In this document: piece by piece, positions 1-9,463 of the stretch
Layout: each line of letters starts with the position of its first letter
How positions within the stretch are numbered: position 1 is the first letter of the stretch
Assembly: GCF_005280585.1 (NCBI RefSeq)
Contig: NZ_SZVO01000002.1
Coordinates: 691,005 to 755,004 of the forward strand
Length of the DNA: 64,000 nucleotides
Reading direction: 5' to 3'
Origin: Dyadobacter frigoris
Lineage (GTDB): Bacteria > Bacteroidota > Bacteroidia > Cytophagales > Spirosomataceae
The notes under the pieces: generated by a model
The model's database searches: none
Told to the model about the DNA's origin: nothing
Seen by the model: the letters and a program-made list of their open reading frames with translations, nothing else
Program-made: the position numbers and the translations under genes

Positions 1-2694
1 ACCCAAAATAAAGTCAGGATTAAAATTGGCCAGTTTTTGACGATCTCTTTCATCAGATGACTGCTGCACTTTTCCTTCTTCTGAATCCAGCAACATCATA
101 CCTTTGTACTGACCTTCCTTAACCCTCATGATCGGATTTTGCTCGTAAACATTTCCAATTTCTTCCCCTTTTGCGATTTTCACTCTGGTTTTACCATCGT
201 AGTCAGCAAACACATATCCGTTTGGAGCAAATTGATCAGACAATTTTGTAATCTTCGCTTTGTAATGTGTAAAACTTGTAGAAATATCCCAGGAGAAATC
301 CTTTGTTTTGATAGGAGTCAAATTCAATCCTGCCTCAAATCCTTTGTTGGTTACATCACCAATATTGGTCAGTAAACCTGTATAACCCGTGCCCGGTACC
401 AATGCTATATTACCAATCTGATCTTTTTGTGTTTTGATAAAATAGGTTCCATCAAATTTCACGCGCCCCTTGAACAACCACAGATCAATCCCAGCTTCTT
501 TGGTAATCGAATGCTGCGCTTTCAGGTTAGGATCAACCAGTGAGCTTGTCAAACTTACCGTATTTGCAGATCCCCATGGACTTGCATCGTACGTGTAGGT
601 ATCAACAGATCGTTGTTTTACCAAACCATTACCCACATCAGCAATGTTGATACGAGGTTTTACCAAAGTAAACACTTCCGGAAAATGGAAAGATTCAGAA
701 GCTACCCAGCTCAAAGATGCTGACGGATAGAAATAATGGATTTTTTCTTCTGGCAAAATACCTTTCCAGTCATTACGTCCGGTTACGTCCAGGAAGAATT
801 TATCATCCCAGCCTACCGTAGCCATTGCATAAAGACTTTGAGATTTTGTTGTTCTGAAAGGCCAGTTATTTTCCCCGGCAGTAGTAAGCGTTCCTGATTT
901 TATGTTCGCCACAGAGAATAATCCCGGGGAGTTCAGATCGCCTCCTGTAATTTCAGAACTAGTTGTGTTGTTAAAACGATAATTTCCACCAGCAGAAGCA
1001 TTGACAGAAAGTCTGCCAAAATTCTTGTTGTAAGTAAGAATTACATCCGAGTTTGCTTCAATGCTGGTATTATTTCCTGTAACGTATCCGCCAAAAGCGT
1101 CCCCTTTGGCACCCCATGATTGTCTCATCTCATAAGCTTCTTTCACATTTTCCATCCCTGTTCTTGCCAAAAGAGAGAAATTGTCCGAAAGCTGCCAGTT
1201 CAACTGAATTTTTCCAAAGAAATTATCACGTGTAAAACGGTGAAGTTTTTCATAGGTCGTATACCATGGGTTATCATTGGCAACGTCCACACCGTTATCT
1301 TTCATAATTGAACCGTTTTGTTTGACACCTTCAAAACCCGTCAGCCAATAGTCTTTCATATCGGATAATGGCTGCAAATTTGTTGGCAAATTGAAAAGCA
1401 AATTGTTCAACACACTATTCGAACCCGTGGTATTTTGTTTGTTCGGAGAATAAGTATGAATGTAGCTTGAACTAACGGATACTTTTAACTTTTTGTTTAG
1501 ATTATAATCTGTGTTCAAAGTAAAAGATTTTTGCTCCGTTTTTGTGTTTGGCATTACACCAACGTTCGTCATATTTGAAATACCCAAACGGAAAGAACCT
1601 CTGTCCGAGTTTCCGGTAACAGCTACGCTATTGTTCCATGTATGTCCCGTCTGAAGATAGGCCTGCACTCTGTTTTCATTAGAAGAGGTCATTGGACCAT
1701 TCGCCCATTTTTTATTTTTCACATCCCAGTAATCTGCCGAGAATGATCCATCCAGTTTTGGACCCCAGGTATCAGTATTATCATATTGCCATTCATTGGC
1801 TCTTTCGCCCTGGCCATATTGGTTTTGCTCCTGGATAAACTGATAAGCTTTTTCCTGAGAAAAAGAAGTTGAATAAGAAACACCAAGCCCTTTTCTGCCA
1901 CCTCTACCAGATTTTGTTGTGATCATCACAACACCATTTCCACCTTCAGCTCCGTACAAGGCACCTGCGCTACCACCTTTCAGGATTGTTACAGAGGCGA
2001 TATCGTTCGGGTTTAACTGAGAAAGAATGTTACCAAAATCGACACCGTCCTTATTAGTCGTAGATTGAGATCCTACCTGAATACCATCAATAACATATAA
2101 TGGTTGTGAGTTCAATGAAACGTTCGTTCCTCCTTGGCTCGTGGTTGGCATTGTACTTGTTCCACGAATATTAACCAGTACCGAGGATGTTGGATCACTG
2201 CTCAAATTGGTAAAATTCACACCGCTCACTTTACCATCCAGTGATTTCATCAAACTTGGGTTAGACGCCTTCACAAGATCCTCGCTTTTAACTTCAGCGA
2301 CAGAATAAGCAAGGGATTTTTTCTCACGGCTAATGCCAAGGGCGGTTACAACCACTTCCTTCAAATTTTCAGCACTTGGCGTAATTACAAAATCCAGTGT
2401 ACTGCGGCCATTGACAGGAACATCTTCCTGATTGTATCCCACAAAAGAAAATACCAGAACCGGATTGGCGCCGGAAACCTCAATGGAATATGTACCGTTT
2501 GCAGTGGTTGTCGTTCCTGTCTGTGTGCCTTTCAGGATAATGTTTACCCCGGGCATTATAGTGCCATCATCTTTGGACGTAACCTTACCTGTAACTACAT
2601 TTTGTGCGCTGGCTGCCGACATACCAACTCCGGCCACAAGGACCAGGAGAAATAATCGTCTGAGCACACGCTGAGCAATAGAGTTTGAATTCAT
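1..2694 (-). CDS. SusC/RagA-family TonB-dependent outer membrane receptor (3' end beyond window)
   Basis: The frame is open from the ATG at 2694 to the window edge, about 898 codons, so the C-terminus is missing. Residues 1-30 form a signal peptide ending ASAQ. Next comes a carboxypeptidase-regulatory-like domain (about 32-110) ending in a LKEVVVTALG segment, then a plug domain with the SusC signatures PLYVIDGIQ and ILKGGSAGALYG. The last visible residues (NPDFILG) are typical of the SusC barrel. These receptors import oligosaccharides or other large nutrients with a SusD lipoprotein, powered by TonB/ExbBD; a SusD gene would be expected just left of the window. The substrate cannot be told from sequence. 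No FecI/FecR pair is present, only a 68-residue protein upstream. Confidence 0.93.
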   Translation of the reverse strand, partial: MNSNSIAQRVLRRLFLLVLVAGVGMSAASAQNVVTGKVTSKDDGTIMPGVNIILKGTQTGTTTTANGTYSIEVSGANPVLVFSFVGYNQEDVPVNGRSTLDFVITPSAENLKEVVVTALGISREKKSLAYSVAEVKSEDLVKASNPSLMKSLDGKVSGVNFTNLSSDPTSSVLVNIRGTSTMPTTSQGGTNVSLNSQPLYVIDGIQVGSQSTTNKDGVDFGNILSQLNPNDIASVTILKGGSAGALYGAEGGNGVVMITTKSGRGGRKGLGVSYSTSFSQEKAYQFIQEQNQYGQGERANEWQYDNTDTWGPKLDGSFSADYWDVKNKKWANGPMTSSNENRVQAYLQTGHTWNNSVAVTGNSDRGSFRLGISNMTNVGVMPNTKTEQKSFTLNTDYNLNKKLKVSVSSSYIHTYSPNKQNTTGSNSVLNNLLFNLPTNLQPLSDMKDYWLTGFEGVKQNGSIMKDNGVDVANDNPWYTTYEKLHRFTRDNFFGKIQLNWQLSDNFSLLARTGMENVKEAYEMRQSWGAKGDAFGGYVTGNNTSIEANSDVILTYNKNFGRLSVNASAGGNYRFNNTTSSEITGGDLNSPGLFSVANIKSGTLTTAGENNWPFRTTKSQSLYAMATVGWDDKFFLDVTGRNDWKGILPEEKIHYFYPSASLSWVASESFHFPEVFTLVKPRINIADVGNGLVKQRSVDTYTYDASPWGSANTVSLTSSLVDPNLKAQHSITKEAGIDLWLFKGRVKFDGTYFIKTQKDQIGNIALVPGTGYTGLLTNIGDVTNKGFEAGLNLTPIKTKDFSWDISTSFTHYKAKITKLSDQFAPNGYVFADYDGKTRVKIAKGEEIGNVYEQNPIMRVKEGQYKGMMLLDSEEGKVQQSSDERDRQKLANFNPDFILG

Positions 2695-2790
2695 AACTTT
2701 TAGAATAATAATTGGACAAAGACAAGCATAAAAGGGTTAATAGAGTTTTTTAATAAGCATTGATTTTTTAACTGGTTTTTCATTACAATT

Positions 2791-2997
2791 TCACGGGTTA
2801 GTTTTCTCCTGATTTTTGAGTTCCTGGTTTCCTGCATTTTCTTTCAGGAGACGGTCGAAATAAATTTCAAGAGCATCGGAATACTTTTGCTGTTCTTCTT
2901 CATTTTTCACACCTTCCAGCAGTTCACCCAATTCTTCCCCTGAAATCTTGTTTGCGATCAGTTTGTTGATCAAATTTTCAGCCCGGGAATGTGTCAT
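2791..2997 (-). CDS. Small acidic helical protein upstream of susC
   Basis: Sixty-eight residues, charged and helical, with no signal peptide or membrane segment. The core (NLINKLIANKISGEELGELL) resembles the short cytoplasmic helical N-terminus of FecR-type anti-sigma factors, but no transmembrane or FecR domain follows. It lies about 100 bp upstream of the SusC gene on the same strand, so co-transcription is possible. A stand-alone anti-sigma-like regulator is a guess; otherwise it is an unrecognised small protein. Confidence 0.55.
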   Translation of the reverse strand: MTHSRAENLINKLIANKISGEELGELLEGVKNEEEQQKYSDALEIYFDRLLKENAGNQELKNQEKTNP

Positions 2998-3169
2998 TTT
3001 TATTAGCTGGTTAGTTGTTGTATGATACTGTAAGCCCGAAGGAAGAGACTATTATTGTAACCTCTTTTTTTTAAAAGTTAACTTTTCGTTAACAGTGGAA
3101 ATAGTCAGTATTTTTTACTGGCAATTCAGTTTATTTACCCTGATATCAACATCCCAACCGATTTAAGCG

Positions 3170-3177
3170 TAATTTTG
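3170..3177 (+). promoter_or_regulatory. Possible Bacteroidota -7 element
   Basis: TAATTTTG fits the TAnnTTTG -7 consensus of the Bacteroidota primary sigma factor, 63 bp before the barrel gene at 3241. No clear TTG was seen at -33. Confidence 0.3.
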
Positions 3178-3240
3178 AGAAAGTAAATCATACGGTTATA
3201 ATCAAAAAATCGTTTCAAACTGAAACACGGGCAGAGAAGA

Positions 3241-4665
3241 ATGAAGGAAACAATACGCGAACTTAATTTTTACTTTTTATTTTTATTCCTTCTTTTCGCC
3301 GGACCGGCCTATGCCCAGGTTCTTCCGGCAGATGAAACGCCATCTGTAATCATTGGAAATATCACCGTTGAAGGAAACCACCGTACGATGGACCGTATCA
3401 TTCTGCGGGAAATGGCTATCAAATCCGGAGATACAATCCGTCAGGACAGACTGGCTGAAACGTTGGAAATCGACCGGCGCAAGGTGATTAATACCAATTT
3501 ATTTGTTGTGGCAGAACTACTTCTGAGACCTAATGAAGATTCTGTAAGGACTGATATCCGGATTGTGGTAAAAGAGCGCTGGTATTTTATAGCCACGCCC
3601 GTTTTCCAGCTCGCTGACCGGAATTTTAATGAATGGTGGTATGACAGGAACCGGGATTTCAGCCGGACTATTTATGGTATTTATATGAGTTACGGAAATG
3701 TTACCGGCCGTGCGGATAAGCTCCGGCTGGTTGCGGAGTTTGGTTTTATTCCCAAATTTGAAGTTTCATATTCCCTGCCCTATATCGATAAAGCCCAAAA
3801 AACCGGAATCACGGTCGGCGCGTCCTATTCAATCAATAAAACAATGGCTTTCCGCACCTGGAGAGATAAACTGGATTATTTTAATAGTGAAGACATCAAT
3901 AAAAAACGGTTTTACACCTTCCTGACCTTAACGCGGAGAAATAAATATTACACTTTCCACTCGCTGGATCTGCGTTGGAGCGGAACATCGATAAGGGATA
4001 CGATTGCAGCATTAAATCCCAATTATTTTCTGAAAGGAAGAACACGGCAAACTTATTTCCAGCTAACCTATTCTTATAGCTACGATAAACGGGATAATTA
4101 TCAATATGCCTTACGCGGAAGAGTCGGAGGAATCCAGTTTTCCAAAATCGGGCTTTTACCTTCTGACGAAATCAATCAGGCTTTTGTTTACGGTTCTTTC
4201 AAGCAATATTTTTCCTTAGGAGGCAGGTGGTTTGCAAATTCCGGAATTCGCGGACGCTTTTCAGTCCCTAAAAAACAACCATATTTACAAACTGTCGGTA
4301 TGGGGTATCGCAATGATCTGGTGCGGGGTTATGAATTGTATGTGGTGGATGGACAAGATTATGCCCTGATAAAAAATGAATTGAAATACAAATTGTTTTC
4401 AACCCAAAAACATTTCTCCTGGGTTCCGATCCGCCAGTTTAATACCCTTCCGCTGGCCGTTTATATCAATTCTTTTGCAGACGCGGGTTATGTTAAAAAT
4501 TATTATCCGCAGTTTAGCAATACCTCGCTTGGTAATAAGGGCATTTATGGAGGCGGCCTCGGGCTGGACGTTGTTACCTTTTATAATATTGTAGCGCGCT
4601 TCAACCAAACCTTCAACGCAAAAGGAGACCGCCGTTTCTTTTTCAGCATTGGCCGGGAGTTTTAG
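3241..4665 (+). CDS. BamA/TamA-like outer membrane protein (POTRA + Omp85 barrel)
   Basis: 474 residues. A signal peptide (1-25, ending AYAQ) precedes one POTRA-like domain (about 35-115, with GNITVEGNHRT and NTNLFVVAELLL) and then alternating aromatic beta-strands to the C-terminus. The protein ends in FSIGREF, and a terminal phenylalanine is the usual barrel-assembly signal. It is much shorter than true BamA (five POTRA domains), so it is probably an accessory Omp85 member; its substrate is unknown. It stands alone: the gene to the left is on the opposite strand, and 184 bp separate it from the lipoprotein gene downstream. Confidence 0.85.
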   Translation: MKETIRELNFYFLFLFLLFAGPAYAQVLPADETPSVIIGNITVEGNHRTMDRIILREMAIKSGDTIRQDRLAETLEIDRRKVINTNLFVVAELLLRPNEDSVRTDIRIVVKERWYFIATPVFQLADRNFNEWWYDRNRDFSRTIYGIYMSYGNVTGRADKLRLVAEFGFIPKFEVSYSLPYIDKAQKTGITVGASYSINKTMAFRTWRDKLDYFNSEDINKKRFYTFLTLTRRNKYYTFHSLDLRWSGTSIRDTIAALNPNYFLKGRTRQTYFQLTYSYSYDKRDNYQYALRGRVGGIQFSKIGLLPSDEINQAFVYGSFKQYFSLGGRWFANSGIRGRFSVPKKQPYLQTVGMGYRNDLVRGYELYVVDGQDYALIKNELKYKLFSTQKHFSWVPIRQFNTLPLAVYINSFADAGYVKNYYPQFSNTSLGNKGIYGGGLGLDVVTFYNIVARFNQTFNAKGDRRFFFSIGREF

Positions 4666-4816
4666 TACAGAACCGGAAAACATTCCCCAGTCCTCTTCTT
4701 CCAATAAAGGCACACTTTTTTACCGTCCCGGTTAAGAATCCCGGTTTTTTTCAGATATTAAAAATATATTTAGCGGATAATTAAAATGACGTTAAAAAAA
4801 AGAAATTGATAATAGT

Positions 4817-4824
4817 TAGATTTG
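4817..4824 (+). promoter_or_regulatory. Possible -7 element for the lipoprotein-cyclophilin pair
   Basis: TAGATTTG matches TAnnTTTG and lies 26 bp before the start codon at 4850, a plausible 5' leader length. No good -33 element was found. Confidence 0.35.
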
Positions 4825-4849
4825 CGGTATATATTTCTTTAAGCAAAAA

Positions 4850-5443
4850 ATGAAACACTTTACACTACTTAGAAACCTTTTGGCAATTGTGCTTCTTGCA
4901 CTTACGTTGGAAAATTGCAAAACAAAAACCAGTCAGGAAAAAGATGCTGAGGTAACCGATTCAACAACAATAACTCCTCCTGCTCACGAAGAACTGAACA
5001 GCGACCAATCCGCTCTGTTGGAAAAAGTGATTGGAGATTCTCCTGCCGGGACATTCCGTGGCATTGTTTTTGGAGATCCTTTATCGAAAGTAAAAGCGAC
5101 TGAAAATTTTGAAATGTTTGAAGACGTAGCCGATCATGTCGGTTATACTTTGGAAACGGAAAAACTTGAAACAATTGATGTCCAGTATTTCTTAACGGCT
5201 GATAAAAAGGTTAACAAAATTACCGTCGACGTTTATTTGAACAGCCCGGATGCTACAAAACAATTGTGGAATGCAGGAAAAAGCTATTTCACTGAAACGT
5301 ATCAGGCTCCAAAAGAAAACGGCAAAACAGTGACCTGGAACAAAAACTCTATCCACGTAAGTATGGAAGATGTATCAGAAGGAAAAGATTATGGACTGAA
5401 ATTCCAGTTTACGCCGGATAAAAATGTACTTGCTGCTAAATAA
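4850..5443 (+). CDS. Putative lipoprotein of unknown function
   Basis: 197 residues. A hydrophobic N-terminus (LLAIVLLALTLENC) ends in a cysteine at about residue 23, a loose lipobox of the sort tolerated in Bacteroidota. A Ser/Thr/Glu-rich linker and a soluble alpha/beta domain follow, including FRGIVFGDPLSKVK, a pattern seen in small periplasmic proteins that measure a property against a threshold. No enzyme motif was seen. The gene ends three bases before the cyclophilin gene, so the two are probably co-transcribed and may share a periplasmic role. Confidence 0.7.
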   Translation: MKHFTLLRNLLAIVLLALTLENCKTKTSQEKDAEVTDSTTITPPAHEELNSDQSALLEKVIGDSPAGTFRGIVFGDPLSKVKATENFEMFEDVADHVGYTLETEKLETIDVQYFLTADKKVNKITVDVYLNSPDATKQLWNAGKSYFTETYQAPKENGKTVTWNKNSIHVSMEDVSEGKDYGLKFQFTPDKNVLAAK

Positions 5444-5446
5444 TTT

Positions 5447-6157
5447 ATGATGAAAATTAACCGCCTGATTTTGCTGACAGTTTTCTGCCTGTCGGCATTT
5501 AATACTTTTGCGCAAAAAAAATCAAAGAGAGATTATCTTGTAACGATTACAACTGATTTCGGTAAGATGCGTCTTATTTTATTTGATGAAACACCGAAAC
5601 ATAAGGAAAATTTCATCAAACTTTCCAAAGACAAATTCTATAATGATTTGCTTTTTCACCGGATTATCAAGGATTTTATGATTCAGGGCGGTGATCCTAA
5701 TTCCCGTAATGCAAAACCGGATGAAGTATTGGGAAAAGGTGATAACGGATATAAAATCCCGGCGGAAATCAGCCCTAAACTTTTTCACCGCAGAGGTGCT
5801 TTGGCAGCGGCGAGAGATAATAACCCGAAAAAAGAATCAAGCGGATGTCAGTTCTATATTGTTGAAGGCAAAAAATGGAACAAATCTGATCTTGACAAAC
5901 AAGCGGCCCGCGCGGCAAGAAAATTGACAGATTCCCAAAGAAAGGTTTACGAAACCGAAGGCGGAACACCACATTTGGACGGAGCTTATACCGTTTTTGG
6001 ACAGGTTATTGATGGAATTGACATTGTTGATAAAATCAGTATTCAACCAAAAGATGACCGTGACCGGCCCGATAAAGATATCAGAATGAAGGTTTCCGTT
6101 AAGAAGATGAGGAAGAAAAAAATTACCAGAAAATATGGCTACGCATTTGAAGGCTGA
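5447..6157 (+). CDS. Cyclophilin-type peptidyl-prolyl cis-trans isomerase, exported
   Basis: 236 residues with a signal peptide (about 1-22, ending FAQ), so it acts in the periplasm. The cyclophilin fold is shown by NFIKLSKDKFYND, the catalytic FHRIIKDFMIQGGDP and the SGCQFYIV strand, then HLDGAYTVFGQVIDG. The insertion between the QFYIV and HLDG motifs (about 145-175) is longer than in minimal cyclophilins. It would speed proline isomerisation in folding envelope proteins. It directly follows the lipoprotein gene and ends at a strong terminator. Confidence 0.93.
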   Translation: MMKINRLILLTVFCLSAFNTFAQKKSKRDYLVTITTDFGKMRLILFDETPKHKENFIKLSKDKFYNDLLFHRIIKDFMIQGGDPNSRNAKPDEVLGKGDNGYKIPAEISPKLFHRRGALAAARDNNPKKESSGCQFYIVEGKKWNKSDLDKQAARAARKLTDSQRKVYETEGGTPHLDGAYTVFGQVIDGIDIVDKISIQPKDDRDRPDKDIRMKVSVKKMRKKKITRKYGYAFEG

Positions 6158-6197
6158 AAGCAATAATTCAAATGTGCCGGTTAATAGATAAATTTCC

Positions 6198-6239
6198 AAG
6201 TCGCCGATGTCCCTTTAAGAGATCTTCGGCGACTTTTTT
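6198..6239 (+). terminator. Rho-independent terminator after the cyclophilin gene
   Basis: Ten-base perfect stem (AAGTCGCCGA with TCGGCGACTT), 18-base loop, then a run of six T. Confidence 0.85.
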
Positions 6240-6354
6240 GTGTGACAAATCTGCCCTTTTTCGTCTAAACTTGATAGAATCATATATCACTTCGTCATGA
6301 AAAACAGATATATTTTAGCCATAATACTTACAAACAAGCACTTACAATCCAGAT

Positions 6355-7296
6355 ATGACGGTTACTTCACAAGATATTTCTACTTCGGCAACAACAAAAA
6401 AACGTTTTTTGATCACCGGTTCAAACGGCCTTCTGGGACAAAAATTGATTGAGTTATTAATCAAAGATTCTTCTATCGAAACTATTGCAACGGCACGCGG
6501 GGAAAATCGTTTGCCATTTCATGACGGCTATGTTTACCACGCTATGGACATAATAGATCCTGCGCAGGTTGAAGCGGTTATTGCGCTGACAAAACCTGAG
6601 GTAATCATTCATACGGCTGCTATGACAAATGTGGATCAGTGTGAAGCGGAGAAAGATGCTTGCTGGAAGCAGAATGTCAATGCAGTAGAATATCTGGTTT
6701 CATCCTGTAAAAGACATGATGTTTTCCTGGTTCATGTTTCTACGGATTTTATATTCGATGGAGCTGCCGGTCCTTACAAAGAAGATGCAGAACCAAATCC
6801 GGTCAGTTTTTATGGATGGAGCAAATATGCCGCTGAAAAAGCTGTAATCCATTCTGATATAAAATGGGCCATTGCACGCACGGTGTTGGTTTATGGCATT
6901 GCTCATGACATGAGCCGCAGCAATATTATTCTTTGGGTAAAAAAATCGCTTGAAGAAGGTAAAAATATTAAAGTAGTAACCGACCAGTTCCGCACACCGA
7001 CATTGGCGGAAGACCTGGCGACAGGTTGCTTTTTAATCGCGGATCAAAAGGCAGAAGGGATATTTAATATTTCCGGAAAAGAACTTTACACGCCATATGA
7101 AATGGCAATTATTACTGCTGATTATTTCAAACTGGACAAATCACTGATTTCTCAAACGGATAGTTCAGGATTTTCACAACCAGCTCGCCGTCCGCCAAGA
7201 ACCGGATTTGATCTGACAAAATCTGAATCGGTTTTGGGTTATAAACCGCATAGTTTTGTTGAGGGGATTGCTTTGCTGGCAAGCCAGATTAAGTAG
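6355..7296 (+). CDS. RmlD-like NAD(P)-dependent sugar nucleotide reductase
   Basis: 313 residues, an extended short-chain dehydrogenase. GSNGLLGQ is the Rossmann glycine motif (about 23-30), VHVSTDFIFDG carries the active-site Ser/Thr, and YGWSKYAAEK holds the catalytic Tyr-x-x-x-Lys. This matches dTDP-4-dehydrorhamnose reductase (RfbD/RmlD), which makes dTDP-L-rhamnose. No rfbABC neighbours are present, so it may instead be one of the stand-alone RmlD-like reductases. The first residues (MTVTSQDISTSAT) are probably a disordered leader; a later start is not excluded. Confidence 0.85.
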   Translation: MTVTSQDISTSATTKKRFLITGSNGLLGQKLIELLIKDSSIETIATARGENRLPFHDGYVYHAMDIIDPAQVEAVIALTKPEVIIHTAAMTNVDQCEAEKDACWKQNVNAVEYLVSSCKRHDVFLVHVSTDFIFDGAAGPYKEDAEPNPVSFYGWSKYAAEKAVIHSDIKWAIARTVLVYGIAHDMSRSNIILWVKKSLEEGKNIKVVTDQFRTPTLAEDLATGCFLIADQKAEGIFNISGKELYTPYEMAIITADYFKLDKSLISQTDSSGFSQPARRPPRTGFDLTKSESVLGYKPHSFVEGIALLASQIK

Positions 7297-7354
7297 TGGG
7301 ATTTATTTTTGTGTTTGATTTTTGTATTCGCGTTACAAACGCTAAACCATAACC

Positions 7355-7375
7355 GCCCCGATTGCAAATCGGGGC
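7355..7375. terminator. Hairpin between convergent genes
   Basis: GCCCCGATT and AATCGGGGC form a perfect nine-base stem with a three-base loop, between the convergent reductase and asparaginase genes. There is no T-run on either side, so function as a bidirectional terminator is inferred from position. Confidence 0.5.
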
Positions 7376-7384
7376 GAACGTTTG

Positions 7385-8461
7385 TTATTTCTTGACTTCG
7401 TCTTTGTAGATCATCACTTCACTTTTCCCATCAGCTTTAATATAACCGCGGTACATTCCTTCACTGTTGAAAGGCATCGCAAAATTTCCATTTCTGTCAA
7501 GCGCAATCACGCCGCCTTCTCCGCCACGTTCCACAAGTTTTTTCATAACAACCTCATCCGCTGCATCTTTTACAGACATACCTTTGTAATCCATCAAAGC
7601 AGAAATATCATAAGCTACCACAGATCGAATAAAAAACTCACCGTGACCAGTGGCTGAAACTGCACAGGTATTATTGTTCGCATAGGTTCCTGCTCCAATG
7701 ATTGGTGCATCGCCGATACGTCCATATCTTTTGTTGGTCATGCCGCCTGTTGATGTACCGGCTGTTAAGTTTCCAAACTTATCCAAAGCCACACATCCGA
7801 CCGTTCCATATTTCTTGCCTTCTGTAAAAATCAGATCTTCGTCTTTTACAAAACCGGTTTTCGGTTTTTTCTGAATTTCTTTTTTAATGTTTTCTGTATG
7901 ATCAAGCTCAATTTTTTCTTCTTCTTTTGCTTTTAACAAGGCTTTGTAACGTGCTTCGGTGTAGAAATAAGATGGATCAACGATTTCCAAACCTTGTTCT
8001 TTGGCAAATAAATCTGCTCCTTTTCCCGCCATCAATACATGCGGAGATTTTTCCATCACGGCAATTGCTCCACGAATCGGATTTTTGATTGTCGTAACAC
8101 CAGCAATAGCACCTGCTTTTAAGGTTTTGCCATCCATAATCGCCGCATCCATTTCATTTTTGCCTTCGTTTGTGAAAACGGCTCCTTTGCCGGCATTGAA
8201 AAGCGGCGAATCTTCCATAACCATAATCGCTGCTTCCACCGCTTTTTCACTAGTTCCGCCTTGTTTCAAAACGGCATAACCTTTTTGTAAAGCAATATTC
8301 AGAACTTCGCGGTATGCTTTTTCTTTTTCAGGCGTCATGTTGGCACGGGTAATTGTTCCTGCTCCGCCGTGAATGACAAGTGTGATTTTGCCAGAATAAT
8401 CCTGGGCGAAAGAAGTTTGAAATATAAAAAAGAAAAGAAGTATTGAAGAAATGAATTTCAT
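7385..8461 (-). CDS. Isoaspartyl peptidase / L-asparaginase (Ntn hydrolase), exported
   Basis: 358 residues from the chosen start. The open frame extends 11 codons upstream, but ATG 8461 gives a clean signal peptide (MKFISSILLFFFIF...SFAQ), so export is likely. The type 2 asparaginase fold is shown by VIHGGAGTI near the N-terminus, the NAGKGAVFT loop, and KYGTVGCVALD, where the threonine after YG is the autocleavage nucleophile. GTSTGGMTNKRYGRIGDAPIIGAG forms the substrate pocket. The enzyme cleaves itself into alpha and beta chains and hydrolyses beta-aspartyl peptides or asparagine. Confidence 0.93.
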   Translation of the reverse strand: MKFISSILLFFFIFQTSFAQDYSGKITLVIHGGAGTITRANMTPEKEKAYREVLNIALQKGYAVLKQGGTSEKAVEAAIMVMEDSPLFNAGKGAVFTNEGKNEMDAAIMDGKTLKAGAIAGVTTIKNPIRGAIAVMEKSPHVLMAGKGADLFAKEQGLEIVDPSYFYTEARYKALLKAKEEEKIELDHTENIKKEIQKKPKTGFVKDEDLIFTEGKKYGTVGCVALDKFGNLTAGTSTGGMTNKRYGRIGDAPIIGAGTYANNNTCAVSATGHGEFFIRSVVAYDISALMDYKGMSVKDAADEVVMKKLVERGGEGGVIALDRNGNFAMPFNSEGMYRGYIKADGKSEVMIYKDEVKK

Positions 8462-8516
8462 AGAAGTGAATTGGTTTGGATTTGACTTGCTCAAATTTAG
8501 AAAGTATCGGCTATTT

Positions 8517-8609
8517 TTTCACGCAAAGCAAAAAAGGTTTTCGCAAAGGCCGCAAAGTTTTAAATCTCTGCGCCCTTTGCATTTTTTACCTTTACACCTT
8601 TGCGTGAAA
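8517..8609. repeat. Dispersed CTTTGCG-type inverted repeat
   Basis: Ends TTTCACGCAAAG and CTTTGCGTGAAA are perfect inverted repeats, enclosing further GCAAAG/CTTTGC copies. Related elements lie at 9377-9432, 43731-43840 and inside 47395-47757. Confidence 0.6.
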
Positions 8610-8618
8610 TTTAAATAA

Positions 8619-9290
8619 CTAACTCTCGCTGGCATTAAGCTCCTGTCTTCGCTTTTTTTGTCTCGCCCGGAAATATGTAAACCACATTCCGACAAAGATG
8701 GCAAGGGATGTATAAAGCGATGGCGTAAACAATTTATCTTTGAAAGAGGAATTTATTATACCAATTACAAAAATAGCAGTTAAAGTAATCATCAGCACAA
8801 GTATCCATTTGTTTTCAAAGGCCGATGTTATACGCGTCACATGAGAAAAGTTGTTACGATTACTCAAAATGATTTTTTGCTCCAAAGCCTGGCAAAATAT
8901 TTTCATTGGCAAAAATCCACTGAACCCGCTACTTGCCGTAAGCTCAATCTTTTTATTATTTGATAATTTCAATCGGAGTGTTATGCCGTTGTAATCTTCA
9001 ATTTGATACGATTTCAAGCTATTAAAATCAATTTGCTGTGAATAATCCCCAAAATCCAATTGCACAGAAGTATCATATAAATAAGCCGTAACTTGTTTAT
9101 TTAGTTTTCGTTTATTGAGTGCAAACACCAAAAAAGGAGCTCCAATGGCAATGCCTATACCTAGCCATCCGCCTGCGACAGGAATAAACGAACCTAAGAA
9201 AAGTATTGGTCCTGTCAGCATAATTAAAAAAATTCCTACCAGAATGATCAGGAATTTCTGATCAGTGTATTCAAAAGAATATTCCTTCAT
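8619..9290 (-). CDS. Membrane protein of unknown function (four predicted helices)
   Basis: About 223 residues. Two adjacent hydrophobic helices near the N-terminus (FLIILVGIFLIMLTGPILF and GWLGIGIAIGAPFLVF) and two near the C-terminus (WILVLMITLTAIFVIGII and LYTSLAIFVGMWFTYF) flank a central soluble stretch, ending in a basic tail (RARQKKRRQE). This is the look of small PH-like membrane proteins, but no family is recognised. The start is uncertain: in-frame ATGs also lie at 9299 and 9317; 9290 was chosen because MKEYSFEYTDQK leads naturally into the first helix. Confidence 0.6.
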   Translation of the reverse strand: MKEYSFEYTDQKFLIILVGIFLIMLTGPILFLGSFIPVAGGWLGIGIAIGAPFLVFALNKRKLNKQVTAYLYDTSVQLDFGDYSQQIDFNSLKSYQIEDYNGITLRLKLSNNKKIELTASSGFSGFLPMKIFCQALEQKIILSNRNNFSHVTRITSAFENKWILVLMITLTAIFVIGIINSSFKDKLFTPSLYTSLAIFVGMWFTYFRARQKKRRQELNASES

Positions 9291-9376
9291 ATGAAGCATA
9301 AATTTAGACGTGTACAATCAATTTTAATATTACACATTATCTTTAAATAATTATAATTTATTCCATATTTGAATAA

Positions 9377-9432
9377 AAGGAAAAGGGCAAAGAACGCAAA
9401 GATTAAACTCTGCACCCTTTGCCCTTTTCCTT
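9377..9432. repeat. Inverted repeat between two minus-strand genes
   Basis: Arms AAGGAAAAGGGCAAAG and CTTTGCCCTTTTCCTT are perfect over 16 bases with a 24-base loop that itself contains CGCAAAG. It lies just past the 3' end of the GT35-like gene and may terminate it. Confidence 0.6.
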
Positions 9433-9463
9433 ACCTAACTACGTGAAACCTTAAACCCGGATC

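Noticed and set aside
2432..2674. 80-codon plus-strand frame inside the SusC gene
   Set aside because: The minus strand encodes the SusC signal peptide and regulatory domain here.
7355..7375. Riboswitch or RNA gene
   Set aside because: Only a simple nine-base hairpin between convergent genes; no further conserved structure.
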